NCBI RefSeq assembly: GCF_027409185.1
Contig: NC_084462.1
Location: 44,650,679-44,714,678, forward strand
DNA: 64,000 nucleotides
Source of the DNA: Cynocephalus volans
Lineage: Eukaryota > Chordata > Mammalia > Dermoptera > Cynocephalidae
Direction: 5' to 3'
Positions 10,373-23,128 of the stretch are shown here, in pieces (position 1 is the first letter of the stretch; each line of letters starts with the position of its first letter). Position numbers and translations under genes: made by a program. Under the pieces are notes generated by a model that had not been told where the DNA came from, made no database searches, and worked only from the letters and a program-made list of their open reading frames with translations.

Positions 10373-13005
10373 TGTGAGCGTGCTAAGATTGAAAAGAATG
10401 CATTTTTGCTACCTTGGGCATAAAATTAGATTAAAGTTTTTTTCATTTATAAGTTTTTTGGATCCATGAATTCCAGCAATAGAACAAACTGATATTTAAA
10501 GCTGTAGCAACAGGGATTCAGTGCCATAAGAGACAAGGACAAGCAGGAAAAAAAGAATCTTATTTCTGCATAGCTCAAGTTAAGGATTGAGGGGTTGGAT
10601 TAAAAAAGAACACAAATGCTAGTGAAAGTCAGATTTTTGAAGATAAAATCTTCCACTGAATTTGGAATGATGTTGGTCTTTTCAAGATAAAGTTAGAGGT
10701 TAGGAGCTGAGTCTGAATGGCTGTTTGTATTTCCAATCTTATCGTGTATGTTTTCCAACAAAGAAATAATGTGCTGTTTTAATATGGTAAAGAATTTCCA
10801 GTCTCTTTTTTGATATGCTGTATTAACCACAAGTGGTTATAAAGAGGAAGGATGAACTGTTCATTTTAATGTGGTGTTTTTTTCTTTGTTGCTTATTTCT
10901 GCAGTAGCTCCAGAATCTGAGCAGAAGGAATCTTTGTAGGAAACAGCAGTTGTTTCAGGCACATAGTGATTTTTATAAAAAAAATTAAAATTTCCTACAG
11001 AACAAAAGATTTTAAAATATGGCAAAGGTATTTTTGTTTTTAAGCGATTGCACCTTTATCCAAATTTACCTTGGCCTTTCAATAGGAAAAGATCTGGAGA
11101 TTAGTTGTTTACATATTTGATTTTGTTCTTTGTCTAACGCAGAGTTTACTAGTAAAAATGTTTCCTGCCCTTCCTATTGTTGCAAGATATGGGCAGTAAT
11201 GAAAACTATCATTTTCACTTGTTGCTTTAGTTTTGCCAAGGGGATCCCTCAAGGGAAGGTTGTTTCCTTTTTAATCTGGTTTTATTTTTTTGTAAGAATG
11301 CTCTATAGGAAGCAACTGAATCCACCTAGCACTTATTGAGCACCTACTGTGTGAAAGCTGACCTTGTGTTAGGCAGTGCATGATCCTGCAGAGAAAGAGA
11401 ACTTTGCTTTTGTCTTTAGGGCATCTTATATCCTCTTGCATGAAATGAAGTTATTTGAAAATTCAGATTTTTCCTTAGACTCAGCATAGGATGCAGTTTT
11501 CAAATAGACAGCTGGCACATTTTAAAGACCCTTTAAAAACATTTCTGTTGACTTAAGACATGAAGTAAACCAGTGTTATTATTCTTCTGAAAGCCTGTGC
11601 TTCACCTTTTTGCCTTATTAATACTTTCCCTCTTATTGAAACATCCATGTAGGCCATGACATACCGGCGATGTTTTCCCATCTCAGCTGGCAGCACTGCC
11701 AGTCTTTATAAGACTTGTTATTAGTTATGACAATTGTGATTGAAAATGTGCAGTGTTGTAGTTGCCTTTTGCCAAACCTTTAGGAGTCACAGGTGTTTGT
11801 GTGAATGTTGGATGGCATGTTTTGAGTTGTAAGAAAGATGGGACTTATTTCAGACATTTTCTGGATTTGCACCTTTCTGAAAATCACTAGGAAACATTAA
11901 TAATTTCAGGGCTTTTTATAGCTTAAAAATAACTTGTTTTTGAAAGTGTGAGGGGGTAAGAATGAGATTGAAGAGGCAATTAAATCCTGAAAGTTTTTTG
12001 GTTTTTTTTCCTAATTGTAAAGCATACTAGACATGTTTCTCTCTGGGTTGTGATTTTCTTCGATTTGTTTTCAAAACTCATTTAAAAATCAACCCTAGTT
12101 CATAGAAGAGGTATTTGTGCCCGCAGGCCAGCTTGCTTTGAACTGCTTTTCTTAGCCAACTTATGACAGGTGCTATCTGAGTCCAAGAGATGAACTCTTC
12201 TCAATTGTACTAAATATATAATAGTTGCACACATGGAAAGGATATAGTTTCCTGATTTCTCTGTCTGCGATGTTCTGAAAGCAAATTCTGAACACTCTAA
12301 AGACAAAGAATGATGCATTTTGAGCCCTCCCAGAAAATGGTATTTTCTTTAGATTAGCAAGAGGAAGTTTTCCAGTTATTTGTAAAGATGTTATTGGCTT
12401 AAACTAAGCTGGGGGTGGGGAACGGTCCCAATGTTTGTGGACATTGAGATCTGTTGACATTTAGGGAGCATAACTGATTTCCAGTATTTGGAAAGATTAA
12501 AACTTTGAAATATGTACACATCCCTCACCTCTTCACCTCCACCTTCAAGGATCTGTACAAGAATGGATTCGTTCTGAGGAAAGGGCAATTGTTTGGTGTA
12601 TAAAATGGCTAGTAAACACAGGATCTTTAAAGACAATGTAGGTTGTTATCTCAGCAGATGCATATTCCCTTGGCATGGTGAAGCTTGTTTCTTTTGTTAA
12701 GTTGCTTTGGTTTTATTTGGCTCAAAATATTAACATTATCTTTGATTTTGAGACTTGGACTTTTGAAGACTAAATCGTTTTCTATGAGTAAGTGGTCAGT
12801 TTTACTCATGTTTTAAAGTCCTAGATAATCGTTTTTGAAGATTTCCCTGTTTTTTTTGCTTATGCCGATTTCATTTATATCTTACTAAATTAACTTCAAA
12901 ATATTAAGGAAACTATGTTTCAAGTGACATGACTAAAAAATACTAAGGAAAGATTGATATTTCTTTACTTGAATTGAGAAATAGTTGTTTTTTTCTCCCT
13001 CAGTA
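10373..13005. other. Intron 1, mostly unique sequence
   Basis: AT-rich intron with no exon or RNA gene that I can recognise. The segment 11325-11395 (cttattgagcacctactgtg) resembles the reversed 3' end of an L2 LINE. Everything else looks like unique or very degraded sequence. Confidence 0.5.
11325..11395 (-). repeat. L2 LINE 3' fragment
   Basis: On the minus strand the stretch reads like the L2 terminus (cacagtaggtgctcaataag). It is only about 70 bp and diverged. Confidence 0.45.
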
Positions 13006-13086
13006 TTTTTTTTTTCTTTTGGTGGCTGGCTGGTATGGGGATCTGAACCCTTGACCTTGGTGTTAAAACACAGCTCTCTAACCAAA
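13006..13086 (-). mobile_element. CYN-type SINE, monomeric fragment
   Basis: The minus strand reads TTGGTTAGAGAGCTGTGTTT then AACACCAAGGTCAAGGGTTC and AGATCCCCATACCAGCCAGC, i.e. box A-like and box B-like parts of one tRNA unit. A T-rich stretch on the left (minus-strand A tail) precedes it. Target-site duplications are not clear. It is older and shorter than the dimeric copies. Confidence 0.7.
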
Positions 13087-15840
13087 AAATACATTTTTGA
13101 GTACTTATCGGGCTTAATTCTTCAGGTTTAAAAATACTTTCTGATACTACAAAATATCTTGCTATAAGTTTTTAAAAGTATGAATCAAGCTATAGCAATT
13201 ACTGCTGTGTTTACTTTAAAGAAACAAACTTAGCAAGGCTTTAATTTTTTTTTTTTTTTCCATGTCCCGGACTACAAGGAGTTTTAAACTTACATGTTGC
13301 TATTGAGATTTTACTGGAACACAAAAGAGAAAATGGTGCGGGATGAGTGTTGCTGTTGTTTATGAGTGGAAAAAGTAGGCGGGGATGCAGGGACTGCCTT
13401 TGTTCTCATATTTATCCTCAGCTTGGTTAGTGTTGGTGATGGCTTAGTTTATCAGTTGTTGGGGGATGTGTCCATGGAGCTCACTAACTTCGTCCCGCCT
13501 ATGATTGCTGAAGGTCTTGAAGCTTACACTTTATTTGGAATAGCTGGGTGGTAGCCACATAAGGAAAATGTGCACGTATGTGAATGGTGCCATCTCCTCC
13601 TGCAGAGGTAGCTGTGCCTGTCTTAAAATGCTCACGTTGTAATAGTCTGAAAGACTTTTTAAAATTTCTGTTTTGAAGAAAGTAGTCTATTACTAGTCCA
13701 GAAAGTTCTTGGGAGGGAGGAGTTTGAAACTTTATTCTTTTATCTCACTCCTCCCTCTCTTAGCCCCCTTATTTAATACAGGCCTCTACTTCAGTAAGTT
13801 ACATAATATAATAAGAATGCCATTTGTTCAAAATTGTGTGTGTATCTCCAGCCCTCCATCCAAATTCTGACAGTTTGAAGTAATGTACATTGTTGTTGCT
13901 GTTTTACATACTTTTCTTTGACCACTTTCTAACATGACTTTCTTTAAACTGGGTTTGGAATTATTTGTCAATTTAAAAAGCTTACTGTTTTTAAAATTAC
14001 TCTTTACATGGGAGAACAAATATATTTTGATGTTCTTAAAGCATATGTCTTGTAGAGCAGAACTTTAAAATTTATCTGAGACTTTTTGAATGCTTACTTT
14101 CAGCTTGTTCTCTAATGTAAAATATTGTCAGTGGTTTGTCTCTATAAAATTAATTATTGGGAATACATGTTTGACTAGGTCAATGAGACATCAACAGTTG
14201 GAGTCAGGTAGATTTTAGTTCGTAGCACTTGAAGGAACAGAAGTTTGATGATGATTAGGGAGAGATGAATTGGTGTATAACAGTTTTTCAGTTTTCCCCA
14301 AATGTGAAGTCTCTTTGTGAACTTTGATAACTTCCTGGAAAAACTGGGAAGCATGGAGAAAAATTCCAGGTCAAAGCCTGTGATCCAGTTCAGTGCATCA
14401 GCTTGCAAAGAGTTTTCTGTGTCATTAGCTGTTAATTATACTTAGATCGTAAAATCCTCATCAGTTGTGTGTGTATTTATCCGTGTCTTCTTGTATTTAT
14501 CTTCTCCACCTAATTTCCCTGTGTCTCATTGTACTGGGATAATACACAAATTCACAGACTCAGGACTTGAAAGAGAAGCACAGATTGCTATGAAAACAAA
14601 TGAACATGGAGAGAGACCAGCGGCAGAGGAAAATCTGCTGTGCAGCTTCCCTTAGTTCTGTCTGATTTCTGTGGATAATGAATTCACAGCATATGTTAGG
14701 TCACATGTATACTTTAATCATAGGAAATTCTTTTGTTGAAGTAACCTTTCTTGGTTGGGTAAAATATTTGGGATTTTCTTTCCAACATGTACCTTGATAA
14801 GATTTTCAACAACAAAGGTTGGCTTAGGATGGAATTGTTAGTTAAATTTCAGTTCTGTAGTCCGTCCTTTTCTGGGGAGACTGTTTAATTGAATGTTTCC
14901 TTTGTTACCTCACTGAGTGACTTGAAATAGCTCAGATTTTGGCTTTTCCCTGGTCCAGTCCAGACCTGCATCAACTCCTCTGAACCAGATCTGACTTCTG
15001 TGCTATCCCCTTGGTTTGATGTACTTGCTGGCCCCAAAATCTCAGAATGTGCCTTCTGTGGTGCTGCATCGCGGTCTGAGAATCAAGTGTCAGGTCTCTC
15101 ATATTGGGCTGTAATAGGTCCTTAATAAGACTTTGCTGTAGGGATCCAGCCTTAATTCCCAGTACTCTGCAACACCTGTGCTTCAGCTTGATGATAAGTA
15201 AGCCATGCTATTCCTGTCTCCAAGTTTTTGCTCTTGCTGTTTCCATGGCCTGGAATGTTTTTCGTCTTTATTACTCTGCTACTTTCCCCAGTTCTCCAAT
15301 ACTGAATAGTGGGAGGTGCTACTCAAGAGCAGAGGAAGGCCACCTGGTTCTTGTTTCTGTTTAGCTGTGAATTGGTTCTTTGGTCCTGAAAAAGTTATTT
15401 AACCTTTCTGAGTCTCAGCAGAAATTGGGGGTCTCAGAAGCTTCTCTTTTTCTCACCAAACAACAAAATAAAAACATTTTGGGGGGAAATTTGATTTTTA
15501 AAAAAATTTCTTAGAATCTCTAAGTTTCAGGTAGATTTGTAAAATAGGAACAAGACTGTAACTGTCTAAACGCATGATGCTAAGTCAGTTGGTTCCTTTC
15601 CCCCAAATACCTTTCTATGGCTTTAATAGGTCCGAGATGCCATCCTTTAATTTCTGACTCAGATTCCTTCTCTTTAATGAAGCCTTTTTTGATTTCCCTA
15701 ACTTCTGTAAATCTGACTTTCCCCTCACTTCTTTTGAGTTCATAACCACTACTGTGCTTGTTGACAGTCTTGTTGCTTGACTGTGTCATATTATAAGAAC
15801 AGTGGAGGCAAAGTGGCTGGTGTGATTCTCAGCTTCCCAA
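13087..15840. other. Intron 1, mostly unique sequence
   Basis: I see no gene. The open frame at 13366-13554 has no homology I can name and no supporting splice signals. A short MIR-like piece ('aaagttatttaacctttctg' near 15388) is the only repeat-like hint. Confidence 0.5.
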
Positions 15841-16012
15841 GTGCTAAGATCCCAGGCAAATTATTTAATCTTCCTGTGTCTCAGTTTCCTCATCTGTGAA
15901 ACTATAATTTTACTAGAACCTACTTTATACATTTACTCATAAAAATTAAATGAATTAATACACACATCAAGTGCATAGAACAGAGCCTGGTACACATTAA
16001 GCCCTCACATTT
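15840..16012 (+). repeat. MIR SINE
   Basis: MIR core landmarks in order: 'ggcaaattatttaatcttcc', 'tgtctcagtttcctcatctg', a diverged 'taatacacacatcaagtgca' and 'agaacagagcctggtacaca'. Divergence is that expected of a repeat older than the placental radiation. Confidence 0.75.
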
Positions 16013-16109
16013 TGCTGCTGCTGCTCTTATGGATGTGACACACTTGAACAGTTCTTTGGATAGTGCCAGAAATATAGGACACACTTGATATTTGAATGCC
16101 CTTGTAATT

Positions 16110-16170
16110 TAAATGTATAGAGTCTGTCACATAGTAGGTGCTCAATAAATGTTTATTCTATAATAAAACT
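16110..16170 (+). repeat. L2/MIR 3' terminus
   Basis: Contains 'gtcacatagtaggtgctcaa' and 'taaatgtttattct', the shared 3' end of L2 and MIR elements. It is too short to choose between them. Confidence 0.55.
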
Positions 16171-16569
16171 TTATTTTGCTGCGGTGCTTAAGAAGATGGG
16201 GTTTTGGTTGTTAAATACAGCTGTCTGATTTTACCTTTTTTTTTTTCGGTAGACAGTGGCCAGCCCCTGCAGTTCACCTTCCATTTCAGAGATCTGTTCT
16301 TTCTCCCTCAATCCTTTCGTTTGTCAGTTTTTGCCAGTGCTTGAGAGGTGTCCAATGTTCACTTTGCCCATCTCACCAATGCATACCCGCCATCTAGTGG
16401 CCAGAAATGAAATTCAGCGTCTTTGGTAACTGAATTAACAGTGCCCAAGGATGAAGATAGTGACCCTGCCCCCAACACCCTCAGATTTTGCTTTCTGGCT
16501 TGGTTCCTGGGAACTGATGGCAAGAACGTGTGGATACTGCAGGCTTCCATAGAAACCACTGGGCTGCAG

Positions 16570-16762
16570 TTTTATTTTTTTATTTTTTATTTTTATTTTT
16601 TTTAAAAAGATGACTGGTAAGGGGATCTTAACCCTTGACTTGGTGTTGTCAGTACCACGCTCTTCCAAGTGAGCTGACCGGCCATGCCTATATAGGGATC
16701 TGAACCCATGGCCTTGGTGTTATCAGCACCACAGTCTGCCAAGTGAGCCATGGGCTGGCTCT
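16570..16762 (-). mobile_element. CYN SINE, dimeric
   Basis: On the minus strand two tRNA-like units follow each other: AGCCAGCCCATGGCTCACTT, then GGGTTCAGATCCCTATATAG, then GGCCGGTCAGCTCACTTGGA, then AGGGTTAAGATCCCCTTACC and an A/T-rich tail (16570-16606 on the plus strand). A 10-bp target-site duplication (tgggctgcag) lies at 16560-16569 and 16763-16772. This is the most complete dimer in the window, moderately diverged with most CpGs lost. Confidence 0.9.
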
Positions 16763-17634
16763 TGGGCTGCAGGTTTAGGTTAAGGTTACTCTACTGTGTC
16801 AGTGAGCTAGTGTGAGAGAATTAGGGTCTTCTTGAATGATGCAAACAAGAATACTACAGCTCGTTGGCATAGTTGTTATGCCTAGTATGTCTTTTATAAT
16901 TAGGGTTTTAGGATATTTTTACAGGACTTTCACAAATGAAAAGTTCTAAAATATTTGTTTTGAGGTTAAAGATTAAAAAACAAAAACAGCACTGATTCAT
17001 TTTGAAAAACACAGCATGGTTTACCTTCCATTGCTCAATTTAAATATGTAGTAACACTTTAATTATCATTCTTATATGTGCTCCCTTGGGCTATTCTATG
17101 TAGTTAAGATGCTCACCAGCCAGAAATCCTAATGGGGAATAATTAATAAATACTTCCATTACTGGTGTTAAGTCCCACATAGGCTGTATTTTGTTAGATA
17201 ATTTTCTGTATTTGGTTTCATATTTAGTTGATATATTCAGAACCCACTTTCTCACTACCTTGGTGAGACTACACATAGTGTATAGGTGTTTCTTCAGTGT
17301 TACATGTCAGAAGCTTTAGATCACTTTCCCCGTGATTGCCCTTAGTTATTTTTAATTTGGAAACCATTTATTTGGCTAGAGCTTCAGCCTGTCTTCTCAG
17401 ACATTCTGAACAGCTCCTTCAGCTGTTTTGGATGTAAGCTGTACTCAGTCATCTTTGCCTTGGCGAGTGGAAGCCCCTTTGCTTGGAATAACTATAACCA
17501 ATTTGCCCTCTGGCACAACTCCTTTGAGAATTAGCTACAATTTCACTCTCTGGTGGCCTTGATTCTGCTTGTGGGATGGCTACTCTGACTTCGTGCTCCG
17601 ATGGTACTCTTTCTGTGCCTCTGTTAGGGCATCT

Positions 17635-17740
17635 TCTCTATATTGTTTTCCCCCTCTGTTAGGGTGGGGAACGGTACCTTAGTCATCTTTGAATCCCTAG
17701 GACATGGCTCAGCTCCTAGCACATAGGAGGAGCTCAAGCA
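17635..17740 (+). repeat. L2 LINE 3' fragment
   Basis: Contains 'tagtcatctttgaatcccta' and 'ctcctagcacataggaggag', typical of the L2 3' end preceding its terminal repeats. Confidence 0.55.
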
Positions 17741-18989
17741 ATAGAAGACTTTTTAAAGGGCTTACCTCCCCCCACCCCCACTCACTTGGAAGCACTCTTT
17801 ATGTACGACAAATTTCTTTTAATCCAGTAATTGTAGCTCTGCGAGCTGAAACATTTTATCACACAGTTACTGCTACATGGAACTTGAAAGCAATAAAATC
17901 ATCTTTAAAATCATTGTTTCATTAGGCTTTTTGCACCTTGAGGTGAATAAAAAGATTAAACTCCTGGAAAGGTCATTTGTGAGTCTAGCCTTATCTCAAG
18001 ATCACCTCACCCCTATGAAGGAGACCTCCTTCCATAAGTTCCCCATAGATAAGATTTAATGCATAATTCATCAGCACTGATTTGTGTTTCTACTGTGCTG
18101 TAAACTACGGTGGAGCTGGGCATCTGATTGAAGGTAGACATCCTCAGGCTGGGCTCTGTTGTGTCATTGTCTCCTGAGTGGCCTGTTGCAGAGGGCCAGG
18201 GTGGAACCTCAGGGGGCCGGGTGGGTAACACCACCTCTGGAGCTGCTGACCACTCAAGCCTCTTTCTCCTGAATGACCAGGTGGGCCTGGGTCATTTCCC
18301 AGGCGCTTAGAACCTTCAGATCCTAAGACATGAGGCAGAGAGAGATGGAGATCTTAAGAAGTTTTGGTGGGAACCAGCAGAACCATTGTGAGCAGAATTT
18401 TACTTCTGTTTCTTGCATTGTTTTCTTGGTGAGGACAGTCGACTTTTGCCTTGAATCCTGGCAGGCAAAGTAGCCAGGTCTTAAAGTTTCTCATCACTTA
18501 AGTGTCCCCCACTCCTCCACTATTTCGGGTGCCAGTTAAGGCCTTTGACAGTCTCACCGTGGAGACTTCTCCCTGCTCTCAGCTCCAACACAAGAAACTT
18601 TACTTGTCTAGGATGGTGTAAAGAGGACTCCTGAACTTAATAATTAACACCTAGAAAATTATCATTAAAGGCTTGGTACTCCTGAGGAGACTTGTGACGG
18701 GGGATTTTTTTTTTTTTTGCAGAAAGTGTAAATATAATCATTTGAACCTGGTATGTTAATTTCAAGTGCAGCTTGTAAAAAAGCATCTTGTAAAAATCAC
18801 CATGTGAGTGTTGAACTGGGTGGATTTGAACTCCCCTGGACAAGCCAGTGCAGCCTTGCCTGGCTTTCATCTGCTCTCCTCCATGGGGTTTGCATATGCA
18901 CGGTGCTTCCCTTTGAAGCCATGTCCCCTTACTGTTCGCTGTCTCCTCTCTCAGATGCAAGGAGGTGTATTGGAAAGGGAGCTGTGGGC

Positions 18990-19070
18990 CTTAGTATCTC
19001 CATCTGTGATTTAGGACTATAATAATAGTCTCTCAGGGATGCTGTAAGGATTAGCAGTAATGTAACTAAG
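18990..19070 (+). repeat. MIR fragment
   Basis: Resembles the central MIR segment after its cancelled 'tcatctgtaaa' core: 'ctataataatagtctctcag' and 'gctgtaaggattagcagtaa'. It is short and diverged. Confidence 0.4.
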
Positions 19071-21164
19071 CTCCCCAGCAGAAGTGGCACTATTTCCCTA
19101 GATAGAAAGCATCCTCCCCACATGTCCTGGTGGGCCCTCTATGGGGCTCCAGTCCTGGCATTGCCGCCACTCAAAGGATGGGTGTTGCCATATCTACAGT
19201 GAGGGTTTGAGCCCAGGATCTCCCAGTCCCAGGTCAGCCTTTGGAACCACAAACAATGTTGCAGGTGCCAGAAGAGAAGTTGTCTTTAACTAGGCTGGCT
19301 CTGATTCAAAGTTTTGTCCCCCACCTGAGGAGGGTGGGTGGAAGTGAGTGGCGGGGAGGGTATGAAGCCGGTTTTGGTGTCAAGACGGTCTCTGTTCCAT
19401 GGATAGCATATGAAATATGTGTGTGTTTGTTTTTCTCCTCAGGAAGCTTACTGTCTAGCTGGGAAAATTCAAATACTGGTGCTCAGTAACAGGCAGTATG
19501 TGTTCAGTGCTCAATTATGAGATGCTGACTCAAGGTTCAGAGAAGTGTGTGGGCTGGAGCGGGTGGGGTCGTCGAGCTGCTGAAGAGCTTGAGTGGCATT
19601 AGGGAGGATTTCTGACTAGTGCGCCTGCAGCATTTGACTGTGAAGGCCCCAGGGGGACAGCGCCCAGGAGGGGCGGGACGTGTGGTATGCAGGTGGCAGC
19701 ATGCACACAGGGAGTGGAGGGTGGGCATGGGGTGGGGGAAGGAACTTGGCTGATGGGTGGAGCATGGGGAGCCTTGAAACCTTTGGAATGGTGCAGACCT
19801 GGTGAGAAGGGGGTTCTAGGACGGGATGGGGAGGGCAGAGATAGACACCCCAGTGTGGACCAGAAACGGCATAGAACAGTAGTGGGGTCAGGGAGGGATG
19901 CACCATGTGTAGACCTGAGACTGGGGAAGAAGGAACTGAGTGGACACTTTCCTGACGAAGGAGGGGTGAAGCCTGCAGTGTGAGGGGCTGGGCTGCTGGA
20001 GTAGGTAGTCGGGGTGCTGTGTAGAGGGAGGTCCCAGGGGATGGAAAGGCAGGACCTGTGTGGTCCCTGGTTGGCTGGAGGAGTGGTGGCAACAGCACAG
20101 TGAGCCTGGCAGCTTCACAGAATGAGAACTCAAGGAGCATGCCTCAGTGAGGCCATTCATATGGCAAAATCCTTTTCAGACTGGGATTTAGGTTTTTGTG
20201 TTTTTTTTTGTTTTTTTTTTTGAGCTGCACTTGAAGAGTGGAGGAACTCTTACCTACTTTTGTTAGGGGCATCACAGGTACCTAATAAGGTCCAGGGCCA
20301 GGGTTAAAACCCATGGGGAGTAAACAGTCATCCAAATTTACTCCTCTCCTCTAAAAAGAAAAGTGAAACCTTTTCAGGTGTGTGCTCTTGCCTTTCACTT
20401 GCTGGGGCACTGCCTTCTAACTTTCAAAGGGAATCCAGGCTAGAAATGACCCTTGTTTCCTTCTGAGCTGTGTCAGGCAGCCTGAAGCTGGCCCTGGGCT
20501 GGGCCAGTACAGTGGCCTCTGGCTCCCTGTGGCTGGGATGGGGGCTGGGGTAGGGGGCAGGCCCTGCTACCCTGCAGAGCTGGCCAGCCTGGCAGGGCTA
20601 TTTCCAGTGCTCACCGCACAAGTGGAGAGGAATGATTTGTTCATTGTTGGGGATGCCAACTTTGCGTCCAGGTCTGGGCTTTGCTACTGCTGCTTTTTAA
20701 CTTGTATTGATTTATGTTTTTAAATTGACTGGACACATTGTAGTTCTTGATGAGAAGCAATTGCGAGTCCTTAGCCCAGGCTTAGTGCTACTAGCATGGT
20801 GCTGTCTGTTTTGCAACTGTAACTGTTTGTTTTCAGTGACACATAATATTAAAAAACAGGATAATACAAGAGGCTTCCTGGGAGGGTGATATCATTTGGC
20901 CTGTGGGCTTTTGTATTACTTTCTTGCTATCAGAATAGTGAATTCTGAATTTTAAATCATTTTTCACCTGTTCCAGCAAGCAGAGCTTAAGTATCTCAGG
21001 CAGTCTCTTGTTTTTTCCCAGTTGGAAAGTAGGCCTTCTACCTTGTTCCATAAGGCTTTCTCCCCAATCTTGTTTAATGGTCCTGATCCCCGTTTTAGGT
21101 TAGAATTAGAGCTCAGAGCCAGATTTAGGAGACTGTCCATGGGTGTGCTTGGGGCACGTTGTTT

Positions 21165-21315
21165 ATGCACTCTGCTCCACTTTCCTCATCTATAAAGTGG
21201 AAGATGATAATGGTGCACATCTAAGAGGATCGTTACAAGTACTTTGTGAGTGAGTGCATATAAATCCCTTAGAACTCAGTGCCTGTCATAAACACTAGGA
21301 GTTAGCTGATGTTAA
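21165..21315 (+). repeat. MIR SINE
   Basis: Shows 'ccactttcctcatctataaa', 'gatgataatggtgcacatct', 'gatcgttacaagtactttgt' and 'agaactcagtgcctgtcata' in MIR order. Confidence 0.7.
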
Positions 21316-22334
21316 GGATGGAGGAAATACACATTAGAAGGTATTTACTTCCTTAAAAGAAAAAAAAAATAGTAGTCTCCTGGGGGTGTATTGATTCTGA
21401 TGTTTGCTCTTAGCTACATTTGATGTTACTGACTGTTGAGTTAAGATACTGGTTCATTTTCCATGGGGAGAGTTTCACAAGTGCTCTGTTGGGGATAGAA
21501 ATACACCTCCCTCCCTTCCTTCCTCCTGCTGTCCCTCCTGATACTGCTGCTACCTCGAGAAAAGGGGTGAAGCATGCTCCTCTTCCAGGAGATGATTTTC
21601 AGTGCCCTCTTAAGAAGGCTGATGGGTCAGGGTCCCTCACATATTAGTGTGAACCTTGTACGTCCTTTGCCCATTCATTCTTTTCCTTCTTGAAGGATAG
21701 GTAGGTAATTGGAGGTCATGTGGCCTTATGGGGAAAAGCCAGGTCAAGTGTAGGGGGGTGGGGGCGGGAATTATGTTCCCAGCCAAAGTTTAGGATGCAA
21801 GATTGGAAAAGTGTGGATCTATGTATCCAGAAAACTAATTAGGATATTCTAAATTGAGAGTGGAAAAAACTTAGAAGCTGTGCCCCTTGTAGATTGAGGG
21901 CTGCTTTCAGGGATGAACGTCCTCAGAGATTGGGGCTCTGGGGCTGATAGAAAAGGAGAAGTCTTCAGCTGGGGTGAGAAGCCAGTCCCAGATTAGTAAA
22001 TGTTTTGCAGGAGAGCCTTCTCCAGGACAACGAGGGGTAGCTGCCCTCTTACTCTGCTCCCTTGGGTTGTACAGGGTCTCTGTTTCCCTGGGACCAGAAT
22101 TCAGATTTAGTCCTGCTTAAGCAACTCATTTGGTGGGCTTGGGTGGTCTTGCTAGGGGGCCATGGCCTATGGTGGTGTTTCCAAGAGAAATGTGTTTTGA
22201 GCCCAGACCAGTTACTCAACCAGTTTAACAGTTCATAGTAAGTAATGGTGCTGTTTACTTTTTGTGATAAGAGGTCTTTTAGGAACAGGGGTTAATTCGT
22301 TTGGTTTAAAATTTATTCTTTGAGGCCAGTAAGC

Positions 22335-23128
22335 ACGCTAAAAGATGCTGAGCATCAGTAGTCATTGGTGAAATGCAAGTCAAGCCCACGATTGATATCA
22401 CTTCACACCCATTAGTGTGGCTTTTGCTAAAAAAACAGACAATAACAAGTGTTATTGTCTCCACATCCCCAGGATGTGGAGAAATTGGAGCCTTCGTATG
22501 TTGCTGGTGGGAATGTAAACGGTGCAGTCACTGTGGAAAATGCTTTGGCCTCAAAAAATGAAACGTACAATTGCTGTATGATCCAGCAGTTCCACGTCTG
22601 GGTATATGTTCAAAAGAAGTGAAAGCAAGGACTGGAACAGATATTTGTACACCCATGTTCATGGCAGCACGCAATGATTTGTAATAGCCAAAAGGTAGAA
22701 GCAACCCAAATGTCCATCCATGGATAGTTGGATAAACAAATGTGTTATATCCATTCAGTGGAATATTATTCAGCCTTAAAAAGGAAGGAAATTCTGACAC
22801 ATGCTGTAACAGGGATGAACCTTGAGGATATTATGCCTAGTGAAATAAGCCATTCACAAAAAGACAAATTCTGCATGATTCCATTTATATGAGGTTCTAG
22901 AGTCATCTTAAACAGAGTCAGAAAGTAGAGTGGTGGTTGCTAGGGACTGAGGGAGTTGTTTAATGGGTACCGAGTTTCAGTTTGGAAAGATGAAAAAGTT
23001 CTGGAGATGAATGGTGGTTATGGTTGTACAGCAATGTGAATGTACTTAATGCTGCAGAACTATACACTTAAATGGTTAAAGTGTTAAATTTTATGTTGTA
23101 TATATTTTACCACAATTTTTAAAAAAAT
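22335..23128 (+). repeat. L1 LINE, ORF2 end plus 3'UTR
   Basis: A 0.8-kb 5'-truncated L1. It begins in the ORF2 tail ('gtcattggtgaaatgcaagt', 'tgttgctggtgggaatgtaa', 'gatccagcagttccacgtct') and runs through 'caacccaaatgtccatccat', 'ttatatgaggttctagagtc' to the A-rich end near 23128. The ORF2 frame is broken by stops, so it is a dead copy of an old L1 subfamily. Confidence 0.9.

Larger units (their letters stand above)
16773..22334. other. Intron 1, mostly unique sequence with small MIR/L2 relics
   Basis: No exon or RNA gene recognised. Small ancient repeats are listed separately (17635-17740, 18990-19070, 21165-21315). 19500-20100 is G-rich on the plus strand and gives long spurious minus-strand frames; its wording ('gggtgaagcctgcag') hints at old repeat material that I cannot assign. 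Confidence 0.5.

Noticed and set aside
13366..13554. Small open frame with a membrane-like start (FVLIFILSLVSVGDGLVYQL)
   Set aside because: Single short frame in intron, in no recognised family, with no splice sites or conservation evidence visible.
19616..20140. 174-codon minus-strand open frame rich in Pro/Ser/Leu
   Set aside because: Compositional: the plus strand is G-rich there. No homology or exon signals.
22528..22800. Minus-strand open frame in the L1 at 22.3-23.1 kb
   Set aside because: It is an antisense frame of L1 ORF2/3'UTR sequence, not a gene. Similar frames occur at 38351-38590 and 47739-47948.
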